A stretch of 64,000 nucleotides of DNA from Isoetes taiwanensis (GCA_021234155.1 JAJEKV010000087.1:1781409-1845408); one strand, 5' to 3'; shown: positions 43,882 to 54,560, numbered from the stretch's first letter. Notes: a model not told the origin generated them from the sequence alone. Program-made: numbers and translations.

Positions 43882-46635
43882 TTAGTTAAGCATCCGTGAT
43901 AGTCGACCAACAGGCATCCACCAGGAAACATAGATATGACCCAAATTGGTAGACTCTGGATCTAAGACAGCATCTTCTTCTGTATAGCCCAACCATGTTG
44001 GAGTATTATCGTCCCCAGGTCGGACTAGAACAAACATACCTTTCGTGACATGTACATGGGGGTCGAACTCCTCCACAGTAAACCTTAGGACTGACCATCT
44101 GGCTGGTCCACAATAAGAAGGCAAAAGGCCTCACGGGGAACAGCTGATTAAATCGACACGAGGAGCAAAGGCAGCTTGTATAGGTTCTTGATTTGTACGC
44201 AACCAGAAGTTATCATTTTGAGGTCGTCCCGGAGAAACATCTTTTAAAGAAGAAAGCAACTCGGTCCAATAATCTATAGTTGCTTTGTACTGCTGTCCAA
44301 ACACACTTTGTTCCTGACTCTTGCTGATGTCCTTCCATAATGATATGTACTTGTTGATGCTATCCTCCAAGTCTTCCACATTTTTTAATGTCTTCCTTGG
44401 GGGGATGTTTTTAGGCACCCCTGTTGGTAATGTTGGGTCACCATTTTCATCCTCCTTCCACATTTTTACACCCTTTTCTGGTAGCCACTCTTTATGGGTT
44501 GGCCTCATCTTGTACTGCATAATGGGCCATTTTCCATCCATTTTAAAACGGAATAGCAATGGATCCGTATGGCCTGTAAGACGTTGGCCCTTATCGGGGA
44601 TATATCCCTTCACAAAGCCTTTCCAATCCGGAACTTCATCTACAAAATATGGAATAGGAGACAACGCATTGCACGTATGGAACAAGTAAAGCAACTCAGG
44701 CAAGGTTAGAGCATCCGATTGAGTCATTAAACTGGAGAAGTTACCGAAAAGTGCATCGATATCATCATGAGTGTGCCCAACCATCATGAAGCCAACACGG
44801 ATCTCATCGAACACCTCAAGCCATGTCAAATAAGAGATAGGAGAACACATATCTATTTTTATTTTGACCTAATGCATTATCCAATTGCAAATAGAGATTT
44901 CGAGGAAGAGGATTGAAGCCCTCTAAACTGGCACCAACGAAGGTCGGAACCGCTGCGGCGTGTTTGTGCTAGCTTGTGTTGTAGTGGTCGGCGTATCTTT
45001 TCTTTGCTTGCAATAATTTGCAATCTACGGTTTTGCCTCCACATAGATCACCACACTTGTCTTCATCCCGTAACTCAAGATAGTGTAAGATCCTAGAAAG
45101 TGATCCAACATGGAAGTTTGAGTCATCTTTCCACGGATCAAGTGAGAAATGACCAGTAAGCCGTCCACCATGACCATGTGTCAATGCTCTGTCAAGCTGC
45201 TTTTAAAGGCGATCTCCTCTCCAAGCCCGACTTTGCAAGGTGATGACTTCTTGGTGTAAGAGTTTTCACCCGATCCATCTTGTCATGTATTATACAAAGA
45301 TAATTTTACGGAGAACGATGAGATAGTGCGCCAATGCCAATATTGACTCCTACTGGGGCGTTGTTCCAACATATGTGCGTCTTGGTTGAATTGCAAGGTT
45401 ACGCCTCTCCCTCGTATCTTTTGTTTTTTCCATTTTCTGCTTGATGACTACACATGTATTACACTTGGAGAATGCTGAATTTTTTGCTATGCTAACATCT
45501 GGAAACTCCTTGTTCCAAACCTTATAAAAAGAAGGTAAAGTTATACATTGTCCTGTCAACTCTTGGACTACGGCATTCAATTCCTTGTGTATGCTCTTCT
45601 TATTGAGGATTGACGGAAGTTTGCGAACATTCTCCCTTATGTCACCCTTTCCCTTTTTACTCCTATGTGGAATGCTCTCTGCATTTTCAAGAATGAAGGT
45701 ATCAAGCACACGTTCTGTAGCTAGTGTAACTGATCGAGGTTTCTTGGAGCCTGTATTACCGTGCTCTGCTCTCTTTCCGCCTTCGTCGAACCTCTTTCTC
45801 CAACTATAGAACGTAGACTGAGCAACCCCTAAAGCAAGTCGCCATGCATAATGACAGCATTCCACTCCAGAGACCACTACTTTCCCCGCCGAGTGCCCTG
45901 TATAAGTTACACTCAACACGTCAAAAACAAGCGTAATCCTTTCACTGCTTGATTGAGAATAAAACTCTTTTCTTAAATCACATACTTGCGATGTGGTTAG
46001 TTTCTTTGTGCAATTGTCTTTGCAGCAATTTGTTTTGAGAGCATTCTTGATTGCTTTGGAAGCGCACATCCTTTCCTTCTTGCTATCCCCTTGAGGTTCC
46101 CTCTGCACCCTTGAGACATAAGTGTATTTCCTTTTCCGCCTAAATTGCTTCTCAACAGTTTCTTCCAGGCATTCATCCTCCAAGCTATCTTCTTCAATAG
46201 CCTCAATTTGCGGCATTTCGAGCACGAAGGTGTTGGGATCTTGTCCTACCATCTGAAGTAGAACATCGACTCTCCCGGGTAACCCGGGGATGCGGTTTGC
46301 GGGCCCTTCTGCACAAGCATGACAGCTTCGTATATTTTGGTTTCCAATGTCATCCATTATCTTACCCACCGAAACACCCATCCTTGATAGACCCAAAAAC
46401 TCATCGTCTATAGCATCCTGGGGATCACTGAAGGCTATATTGCCCGCGGAATACTTGGACACAATACATGAGTGAAGAATGTGGCATGGCATACCGAGTA
46501 GATCTGTTCGGGAGTAATTGACCTCTTCAGGCTTGTAAATCCACGAGGCCTAGGCGTTCTGTAGATTTTCATGTTCTCCAATCTCCACAACAATTTCTTC
46601 ATCCTCGGTTGTTCTAGTCTTGCTTGGTTCACCAA
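43882..46635 (-). pseudogene. DUF7869-family protein gene, frame-broken
   Basis: Minus strand. 46635-46435 and 46492-45350 give the N-terminal half with cysteine clusters ('SCHACAEG', 'NCCKDNCTKK') and the family pattern 'GVECCHYAWRLALGVAQSTF', 'GNTGSKKPRS', 'SFYKVWNKEFPDV' and 'SAFSKCNTCVVIKQKM'. 45184-44969 continues in another frame. 'LYLQLDNALGQNKNRYV' (about 44912-44846) and, after a +1 shift near 44830, 'RVGFMMVGHTHDDIDALFG' (about 44800) are the signature motifs of the family core. The last 80 codons (44124-43882, 'VLVRPGDDNTPTWLGYT') form the C-terminus. I know the family as multi-copy uncharacterised proteins in ferns, mosses and other eukaryotes. A transposase-like role (conserved D/H-rich core, copy number) is inference. 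Confidence 0.75.
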
Positions 46636-46679
46636 ACTTCGACTCGGCGAGGAATGCAGGCTAACTAGGGGAAGAGGGT

Positions 46680-46850
46680 GGGCTACTCGATGAATCCTCT
46701 GAAGATCCCAAATTAAGGGTTGGTCCCGAATATGTGTCTTCGCTCAAGGGCCACTCAACAGGCCTTACATCCCTCTTCGGCCACTGAATGAAAGTGCCAA
46801 CTGCCTCTTCAATGTTATCTGCACCCCCACATGGTGCTTGGAAGTTACGT
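46680..46850 (-). pseudogene. DUF8039-like fragment (plant transposon protein)
   Basis: On the minus strand a frame reads 'WSVPRNFQAPCGGADNIEEA' followed by 'VGTFIQWPKRDVRPVEWPL', then a serine/proline stretch to a stop. The 'AVGTFIQWP' phrase is the recognisable end of a DUF8039-type module found in plant transposon-derived proteins. Whether it belongs to the DUF7869 gene next to it or is a separate scrap cannot be told. Confidence 0.4.
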
Positions 46851-47059
46851 GGAACCGACCAATGACTCTTTCACCTCAATTGCAAAGTTCGAATCTTGTA
46901 CCTCCTGGCCATGAAGGTGGGTTCTCTTCAGGAGATGACCCCTAGCAACAATTGTCCTTCCTACGAAGAGGTTGTACAAGGGAAAATTGAAACTGCAATA
47001 AGAAAGGCAATGTCATTAGGAATACAAACTAAATATGCAAAATATGTCAAAAAAACAGC

Positions 47060-47325
47060 AAAAAATGGCACCATTTAAATACATAATAAAGGCAAATTTT
47101 GGGAAAAATTCAGCCAAATGGCGCCATTTGGCTGTGGTGTAATATTGCCACTTTCCAGGGGAAATAGAGCCATGGCGCCATTTGGCTGTGCTGGCATATG
47201 TGATATTGCCACTTTTCTGGGGAAATAGAGCCATGGCGCCATTTGCCTGAATCTGTGCTGGTATGTGTGATATTACCACTATACTGAGGAAATAGAGCCA
47301 TGGCGCCATTTCCACTTGCAGTGCA
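47060..47325. repeat. Palindrome array A (CCATGG-centred)
   Basis: Units of about 61-67 bp each carry a core reading 'AAATAGAGCCATGGCGCC' plus 'ATTTG' (about 47165, 47226, 47293), with a shorter core 'AAATGGCGCCATTT' at about 47114 and a variant at 47066. Spacers read 'gtgatattgccacttttctg' and relatives. The core is the same as in array B but the spacer is unrelated. Confidence 0.85.
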
Positions 47326-47500
47326 ATTTTGACAGAGCTATCAAAACTAGCATGCCACCATTTGCCTCAGGTGCTATTGCTAAATGCCAGCAATAAGATC
47401 AAGCTAGGAACCCTTTTCAGATTGTTCTTAAATTAAGATGCATCTAGAATATTCGACAACCACAAACAACATTCATCTAATATGCACCTAGAATGCACTC

Positions 47501-47740
47501 ACCCATACTATGCTTGGTTGCACAACTTCATACATGGCTGCAGACTCTTCATAGAAGAAGCCTTCTATGAAGAGGGTGGAACCATATACGAAGTTGTTCA
47601 ACCGCATACACACCCAAATGTATGCCACCATCGTTCCTGCTCACTAGCTTCTTTTCTTTGCAATAAAGCTAGTGGGCAGGAACGTTGGTGGAATACATTT
47701 GGGTTTGGACTGTATGCCATCAGGTAAGCATAGCATGGGT
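47501..47740. other. Nested three-stem inverted repeat (two hairpins on a common stem)
   Basis: The outer stem 'ACCCATACTATGCTTGG' (47501-47517) pairs with 47723-47740. Inside, hairpin A (47519-47600) has 39-base arms, a perfect inner stem 'CTCTTCATAGAAG'/'CTTCTATGAAGAG' (47545-47557, 47562-47574) and a 4-base loop. Hairpin B has 39-base arms 47612-47650 and 47666-47704 that pair at 36 of 39 positions around a 15-base loop. Each hairpin has microRNA-precursor-like dimensions. No known microRNA sequence was recognised. Confidence 0.85.
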
Positions 47741-47744
47741 ATCA

Positions 47745-48110
47745 GCTAGAAGCAGGAATATGCGGAAACCATGGTTGAACAACAGACTTACTTGATATTA
47801 GACAGATCCATAGTTCTTGGCTGCAATAGAACTCTAAACAAAAGAATTCAAGTGTATAGCGCCTAACAGATGAAGCGCCAGCAAATGCGGATCTCCTGAA
47901 GCTCCTAGAATTGCACAAATCTCCTCCGGAAGTGCCTAGAACACCAGCGCCTAGAACCCCAAAGCTCTTATCCTCCGGTAGCCGATAGCTTCGCATCATC
48001 CTTTGAGATATGCAACTTCAAAGCGCCCTAAACAATCTAGTGCCCTAAAACTCTCGGTGATGAAAAAATGCGGACGTTTTGGGCGTTTTGAAATTTAAAT
48101 TTGGCGATCG
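47745..48110. other. No gene recognised
   Basis: No convincing frame. A repeated phrase 'cctagaacaccagcgcctag' lies near 47935-47956, and 'gcgccctaaa' starts here and recurs to 48260. Confidence 0.4.
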
Positions 48111-48139
48111 TTTTGAAATTTAAATTTTGAGGCGTTTTC

Positions 48140-48265
48140 AAAATTTTTGCGCCCTAAATTTAAAAAATGGCGGACATTTTAGGCGGGCGTTTACAACATT
48201 CCGCGCCTAAATTTAAAAATGGCGGACATTTTAGGCGGGCGTTTACCACATTCCGCCCGCCTAAA
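48140..48265. repeat. 52-bp tandem repeat
   Basis: 'aaatttaaaaatggcggaca' plus 'ttttaggcgggcgtttacaa' occurs twice in succession (about 48158-48262), preceded by related 'gaaatttaaattt' phrases from 48090. Confidence 0.85.
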
Positions 48266-48384
48266 ATCGTACGCATTTTTTTTTTTTTTTTTTTTCTCGG
48301 ACGGCGGCGCCATTTGGAACCTCTGCGCCATTACAACATTGGCGCCAGTTGGAAATTTCATTTCATTATTTTTCTTTCTCGTGT

Positions 48385-48515
48385 TCAAGCCGCCCGGCGC
48401 CCGGCGCCCTAAGCGCCGGCTCGGCGCCCGGCGCCCGATCAGCGCCCGGCTCCGGCTCCAGCGCCCGTCGCCCGGTGCTTGGCGCCGTCACTTGCTCCGA
48501 AGGCCACTTTCCGAG
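48385..48515. other. GGCGCC-rich island upstream of a candidate first exon
   Basis: Very GC-rich run made of repeated 'cggcgccc' and 'cggctc' phrases, in sharp contrast to the AT-rich surroundings. It may act as a promoter or CpG island for the gene starting at 48599, or be expanded simple sequence. Confidence 0.6.
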
Positions 48516-48669
48516 GTGGCGCCTATACGCTTGGTCGAACCCCCATTTTCAGCTCGGCGCCCAGCCCCCGGCTAAAAGGCCTTTAGAAGACCAGCACCAT
48601 GGAGACCACTCATCTTACTGGTTCTGGTTAGTACTTGCCCCATTCTCTTTCATTTCTAAGTTTGTAATC

Positions 48670-49590
48670 TAAATGGCACCGTGGCGCCATTTGGATGTCG
48701 TGTAGTCTTTGCTAGCTGTAGGTCGTCCCATAAGTAGGTGATAAGCTGAGCAAATGGCGCCATGGCGCCATTTCCAGGTCTAAGTCCCATAAGTAGGGGA
48801 TAAGCCAAGCAAATGGCGCCATGGCTCCATTTGGAGGTCTAAGTCCCATAAGTAGGGGATAAGCCAAGCAAATGGCGCCATGGCTCCATTTGGAGGTCTA
48901 AGTCCCATAAAATAGGTGTCCCATAAGGGGATAAGCAAGCAAATGGCGCCATGGCTCCATTTGGAGTCCCATAAATAGGTGATAAAATTTGAGCAAATGG
49001 CCATGGCTCCATTTGGGTGATAAGTGGGTGATAAAAGGCTGAGCAAATGAGCAAATGGCTTATTTGAACCCATTTATGGGGTGAGACCTCAAATGGAGCC
49101 ATGGCTCTATTTGGAGGTCTCGATCCCATAAATAGGTGATAAAACCTAGCTTATGTGACTTAGAGCTGCAAATGGAGCCATGGCGCCATTTGCTCAGCTT
49201 ATCACCTATTTATGGGACTGAGACCTCCAAATGGAGCCAAATGGAGCCATGGCTCCATTTGCTCAGCTTATCACCTGCTTATGGGACTTAGACCTTCAAA
49301 TGGCGCCATGGCGCCATTTGCTCAGCTTATCACCTATTTATGGGACTGAGACCTCCAAATAGAGCCATGGCTCCATTTGCTCAGCTTATCACCAATTTAT
49401 GGGACTTAGACCTTCAAATGGAGCCATGGCGCCATTTGTATAAGTCAGGCACTTAGATGCCCTGCTGAGCAACTGGAGCCATGGCACTATTTGTTAATCT
49501 ACAGTTGGTCTTTGCATGCTGAGCATGCTACGTAGATTATTGTTTAGCTGAGCAAATAGCGCCATGGCGCCATTTGCTAGCTCTATGCTT
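48670..49590. repeat. Palindrome array B: 59-bp satellite with internal inversion
   Basis: About 14 copies of a CCATGG-centred palindrome; the perfect form is 'CAAATGGCGCCA' followed by its mirror. Half-arms alternate between ATGGCGCC and ATGGCTCC/GGAGCC. Up to about 49080 the spacer reads 'ggaggtctaagtcccataag' with 'taggggataagccaag' (period 59, for example 48782 to 48841). From about 49150 the spacer is reverse-complemented ('gcttatcacctatttatggg', period 59). The array therefore consists of two oppositely oriented halves. All of it lies between the candidate splice donor at 48627 and acceptor at 49635. Confidence 0.92.
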
Positions 49591-51384
49591 TATTAAGCAG
49601 GTGGGTATTAAATATTTGGTTGTCTTTTGTTGCAGTGGGGCTCAGAGAAGAACCATCTTTCCAATCTGATGTGGGCGTCGTGATGAACAAAAGGAAGTGG
49701 GCTATGGATGTCATCCGCCCATTTCGGATGCTCATACGGTTCCTTGGGAGATCGTAGGAGAGAGCTATGTTTGCTTCTCAGAGAGAATAATGAACCTGAT
49801 TCTAAAGCTTATTCTCCCGGCATAGTTATTAATATGAAACAGTGTTCCAGAAGCAGTCGGCCTGATTGGCTCCGCGTGGTGATTGAGGATCCAGTTGAAA
49901 CCAAATTACTCATTTATTACGTTGACTGGCAGTTCTATGATCCCGCACTTATGCTCCCAAGCATACAGAATGCTGCTGGGTGTGCAAGGAAACATGGTTG
50001 GGCCTTGACTTCATATGAGAGTATTGAGAGTGCGGGCATAAAGTCTATTGATGACGTCTTGAGAGGCTACAACATATTGCGCCCTATTATGAATAAGTCA
50101 AAGAACTCTCCATCTCTTTACGTTCGGTGGCTGAACTCCCTGAGGCCAACTCCACACATCATAGACCTGGCTGAAAACGGAGTTGCAGATGAAGCAAAAG
50201 GGTAAGCCGCCAAAGAATCATAAGGCGATGAGTAAAAACGAGGGAGGGAAAGAAGATAAGGAGAAGGGAACTCAGCAGGGCGAGGCAGTGGAAAAACCCC
50301 CGGAAGAAGAAGATGTACAAGGAGGAAGTGAGAAGGCAGAAGATGTAGTGGAGCAGAATCCGAAGGAAAAAGAAAAACAGAAGCGAGAAAAGAGGAAAGA
50401 TAAAAAGGACAGGGTTGACAAGGAAGCAGAAAAGAAGCAGAGGAAGGCAGAGAAGAAAAGGAGAAAATCTTTGAAGCCGAAAAGCACACCAAAAGATCCG
50501 AGTGGTGGAACGTCGGCCAAGCCCCTCCAGACACGCGTGAGACCTGAAACCAGTATGGAGAGTCGCTTCTTCTAGAAGGTCTTTACATACGTGAGCAGTC
50601 CCAGCAAAGCGTCTAAAAATCCGGGAAGCACATAATTTGGATATCAAAAGAGTTGCTCGAAAGGAACAACAGATTAAGCTAAAAAAGCGAGAGGAAGAGA
50701 ATTTGCGAGAGGGAGGCGTTGAGAAAAATCGTGAGCATCGGCATCTCTTTCCTCACGGGAATTACATATACCAAAAAATTGATATTCTCAAAGCTACACC
50801 AAGGGCGCCAAATCTTACTTCTAGGCCAAGGAATATGGCGCACGTCAAGAACCTTTGTGACTGGTTCGGGACCATCCACATCTTTGTCTTCTGGGATGCG
50901 AGATGTAGTGCCATTCGACCCTAATCTGGGAAGCGCTTGCTTGGAAAGCGAGAAAGATCTGCAAGAGGCAGAGTATTATCTCGTGAATGGCAATCATTCA
51001 AACATGGCATCTCAGATAGTATGTTTTGGGTTGGGCACCCCTGAGTCTATGAGAGAAATGCAAAAGATATACAGGTTCCGCAAATGTCGGATTCTATCCG
51101 GAACGGCAAGTGAAGGTGAGTATTTACAACTTAGCTGCGAAGTCAATGACATTGCTGCTGGTACCATCTTCAAAGAACCTTTCATTGACAAGATAATACA
51201 TCACGAGGGGTCGATTACAAAGCATGTGGTAGCCGGACCTGCTGGAGCCTGGTCGATCAAGCGATGCTTACAAGGTATGTTCTTACCAATATACATTTAT
51301 TTTTTCTTTAAGGCTCTAAATTTCACTTCTAAATGGCATCGGCCATTTTAAGATGAAAATAAAACCGTAATTCCATTTTGAAAT

Positions 51385-51495
51385 GAAATGGACTCCATTT
51401 CATTTCAAAATGGTGCCACGGCTCTATTTTCACTTCAAATGGCGCCCGTGCCATTTGGAAAATCAAATGGAACCACGGACGCCATTTCATTTCTA
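51385..51495. repeat. Diverged palindrome copies in a downstream intron-like region
   Basis: Three degenerate cores: 'aaatggtgccacggctctat', 'caaatggcgcccgtgccatt' and 'caaatggaaccacggacgcc'. They follow the donor at 51275 of the broken gene. Confidence 0.7.
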
Positions 51496-52644
51496 TATAC
51501 CATTTACATTACACGTCTTACACCGCATTTCCTTTTTTTCGCTACCTAACATTAGCGAAGTGACCATGCGCCAATAAATATCAAAGGATTTCAATTCTTG
51601 GATATTTATGCGAATCTTATTCGATAAATTTATGACGATCTGGAACTCGTGGAAAGAAAAGAAATTGAAAGACAATAAAGGGCGGACTATTGCACAATGC
51701 GGAGTAAGGAAAGCGATTACTTGACCCGGTCGTATTCACGTTCATGTCGTGGCATGATCTCACGAGGACATGGAAAGACTCTTCGATGAAGTGCTAGGTG
51801 GCTCTACATCGTCAAGGTCACTAGTGATTACAAAGGAGATCGCTTCTTCAAGGTTAGAGCACAAACTTACAAGACCCTTGCTTTTTTTTTAAGAAGCAGA
51901 TTTTTCGATTATGTGGATGAAAATTTTCGCATAGATTCACATCTTTTGAAAATTTTTAAGTAGCCTAGTGCACGGGTTTGAAGATGATGATTTGATTGGT
52001 TTTGGCACTCTACATAGCGAGTGGTACAAAGAAGCTTCTAAAAACCGGTCGAGGCTACTCTGCCGTCGTCCTTGGCTAGGCTCATAAAAGCAGAATCGGC
52101 GGGGAGAAGAAGAAGAGAAGATATAACGGTTGAAGTGGAGGTCAGCGGCGACAAAAGGCGTTGTCGATGTGATCCTTTGCACTGCAACAACGATTGCTCT
52201 TGACACTAGAAGTCTCGTGCCAATGTGGGATAAGCGGACACTATCCAGGTTTTCAGCGAAGGTACATGTTGTTGAACACAAAGGGCGAGTCATACGGATT
52301 GTATGCTTTGCCAAGGTTGGGGATACTATTTGTCGTTTCCTCGGTCTTTGGATAACTTGGAGTCTCGATCCTAGGGTGTACATTGGTTCATCACGAGGAT
52401 CCATATAGAAAAGATGAACCTAAAGGGGTCCAGGAATTGCATGTGCTGGTCTATGCCACCAAGATTCAGCTTACACCCTCAGCACAAGTGGAGGATCTCA
52501 ATCTCAGGTTGGGTTATGATGATCATCCTCAAGTAGCTCCTCAATTCGGACATAAGCGAGGAAGAGGCCGGTGCAGAAAAGGAAGAAATGGTTGAGAAGT
52601 TGCTACATGGCGGTTTCTCTATTCTTGGCAAGGCATGCCAGGAG

Positions 52645-53009
52645 ATATTTTGATGAAAAACCAGCTATCTGCTGCAACTGCCTCTTATTTTGTGCAGAAG
52701 TTGGTACCTCCAGGGACAGGTGTTTTTGATTATTTCTCTTGTGGCGCCTTTGCTAGGGCGGCTCTGCGGCCTAAGAGATTACGTATAGTGTTTGAAGCGG
52801 ACTAAGGCCAAACAAAAGTGCTTGCAAGGAATTACGAGCGAGGATTGAGCATTATCTATACTCCAATCTTGCAAGCAGCGCCTATTAATGAGATGAGGGT
52901 GCTCTTGGAGGTGGCGGGGAGGCTCTTGGAGGTGACGAGGTTGCTCTTTGGAGGTGACGGGGAAGCCTCCACAAGTGCAAGCGTGGATAACATTCAAGGA
53001 GAGCGGTGA
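52645..53009 (+). pseudogene. Methyltransferase motif-I-like segment
   Basis: One frame from ATG 52651 runs to 53009 with a single TAA at 52803-52805. It reads 'ATASYFVQKLVPPGTGVFDY' and 'FSCGAFARAALRPKRLRIVF' then 'EAD', and after the stop 'KVLARNYERGLSIIYTPIL'. The order F-x-x-G-x-F-x-R-A-A ... R ... E-x-D is that of amino-methyltransferases in which the catalytic motif precedes the cofactor-binding motif. Target could be DNA; this is inference from a short motif only. Confidence 0.4.
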
Positions 53010-53572
53010 GGCGTGGACATCAATGTGATACAAGCGGCAAAGTATGATCTCTCAAACTTGATGATCGATTTTCTTAAAAATTTTACTACAGGTTCTTTGC
53101 AGCCGGTTCCTCATGGCTCCACTGCTGAAGCCGAGCGAGCATGAGTCTTGTATATATTTCATGTAATATAAAACATCTTCATGACTATCGTCATTGGTGC
53201 ACTTTGTTAAAATATACTTGTTATTGTGTGTCTTCAAATGCTACTCTTTATCCTTTTTCTATTGCAAATGCTATGGTTCTTTGTAGCGGTCCATTACAGC
53301 GGTCATTTACAACGGTCCATTCAGCGGTCTATATGTATATATTTAGCATGGCAAAATAGAAGAAGATGGTGGCCACTCGTCAGGTCCAACAAAAACTTCA
53401 TGAGCGCCTCGTATTGCTTAATGATCTTCAACGAGAGGAGTGTGTAAAAATTGCCGAGGACAACAACATTTGTACATTCAGAAGTAAGTTTCAAATTATT
53501 TTCATTCTCTCTTATAAATTTGCAAGCACTTACGATTAGAATGCTTCTAACCATCCTATTCTTTGATGACAC

Positions 53573-53935
53573 AGAAGTTTGGTGCGATGGGCTATATAAA
53601 GTACCCCTGGCGGGAGGAGGGGCTTCATCCCAAACGAAGAAATGCTAGCATAAACAAAGTTCGAATCAAGGCTCTGAAGAGATTGTTATCTATGGACCAC
53701 CTTTGGGTCAATAACACAATGCGCCCTAATTTCGCAGAGATGTATGTTCAACGAAGGTTCAAGAAACAGCTCTTGGTCAAAAACTTGCTGCGTGATCGTC
53801 CAGAGATCGTCCAGAGATGCCCATCGAAGTCCCTGATGTTACAATTCTTGATCTCCCGGATATGAACTTGCAGGACATTGTAAGGGTGAATTTCTCGGGT
53901 TTACCTACTACGAGAAGCCATAATTGATATTCTGT
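53573..53935 (+). pseudogene. Last exon of the broken gene, with an 11-bp duplication frameshift
   Basis: The acceptor 'gatgacacag' at 53572 is followed by a basic frame ('INKVRIKALKRLLSMDHLWV', 'MRPNFAEMYVQRRFKKQLL'). At about 53793-53814 the 11 bases 'gatcgtccaga' are present twice in tandem. Downstream, a different frame ('VPDVTILDLPDMNLQD') runs to a stop at about 53930. The shift between the frames equals the extra 11 bases. Confidence 0.5.
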
Positions 53936-53939
53936 ACTT

Positions 53940-54560
53940 TACTACGCTGCATTATAATGCTTTAGTTATGCTTTCGATTTAAGATGTTCACTGATTACCT
54001 ACTTCTCAGGCCTTGTCCTCCACATCTACAAATTTAAATGGCGCCATATATTGCCTATTTCAGGCTGTTTTTTTGCTAAACGTCGCCATAATCATAGGAA
54101 ATAAGGCCAAAAAATACCCGAAAAAGTATTTTCGTTCCTAACTGGAATCACGAAAGTTCCCATTTTAATGAAATTGTGCTTTTGCCAGATTTTCACGTTT
54201 CAAGAATGATTCTTCGTCAACGCTGCCTCTACCTAACTGTTTCGGCAATGTTTCCACACCAGAATCTCTCGTGAAGAACCATTCTTGTATACATAAAATG
54301 AGTTTATTGACATCCAACCCTACTTCAATCGCTTTTCACCATGTGGCTGATCTTCTTTCTGCGCATACGCGACAGAAAGTTCTTCCTTTCAGATTGTTTG
54401 CTACTGCGAAATTTGCTTTGCAACTCTTTTCCTCTTTGCAGTTACGTATACAGAAATGTATGTTTATCAGCTCAACGGTATGAATATAATCCTAGTCTCA
54501 GGGAAGACGGAGAACATAAAAATGTAACTACCACATATTTGCACTAGCAGAATATAACGC
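53940..54560. other. No gene recognised
   Basis: An isolated half-core 'aaatggcgccatatattgcc' at 54036 belongs to the palindrome family. The rest (short frames 54271-54547) looks random. Confidence 0.4.

Larger units (their letters stand above)
48599..53950 (+). pseudogene. Broken multi-exon gene with lysine-rich and methyltransferase-like parts
   Basis: A candidate first exon ATG 48599 to 48626 ('METTHLTGS', donor gttagt) could splice to 49636. Coding signal then continues in pieces: 49708-50205 ('WLRVVIEDPVETKLLIYYVD'), 50183-50575 (lysine/glutamate-rich, 'KKDRVDKEAEKKQRKAEKKR'), 50640-50920 ('NMAHVKNLCDWFGTIHIFVF'), shifting to 50850-51270 ('NMASQIVCFGLGTPESMREM', 'EVNDIAAGTIF', donor at 51275). 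Then come 52120-52400, 52560-53009 and a two-exon end: an exon stopping at about 53482 with donor gtaagt, and 53573-53880 ('YIKYPWREEGLHPKRRNASI'). 52690-52800 encodes 'GTGVFDYFSCGAFARAALRP' and 'IVFEAD', the glycine-loop and acidic pair of a SAM methyltransferase motif I, followed by one stop. 'DVILCTATT' at about 52168 may be a ruined catalytic motif. Family not recognised. Confidence 0.4.

Noticed and set aside
48780-49129. Long minus-strand ORFs with repeating 'NGAMAPF' phrases
   Set aside because: They follow from the period and composition of the palindromic satellite; the spacer and core are conserved as DNA, not as protein.
47060-49590. Possible CRISPR array (repeated palindromic units with spacers)
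   Set aside because: Spacers are themselves near-identical repeats, the array inverts, there are no cas genes, and the context is a plant genome.
50118-50647. Minus-strand ORFs over the lysine-rich region
   Set aside because: They are complements of the lysine/glutamate-rich plus-strand frame and show only low-complexity serine/leucine/phenylalanine.
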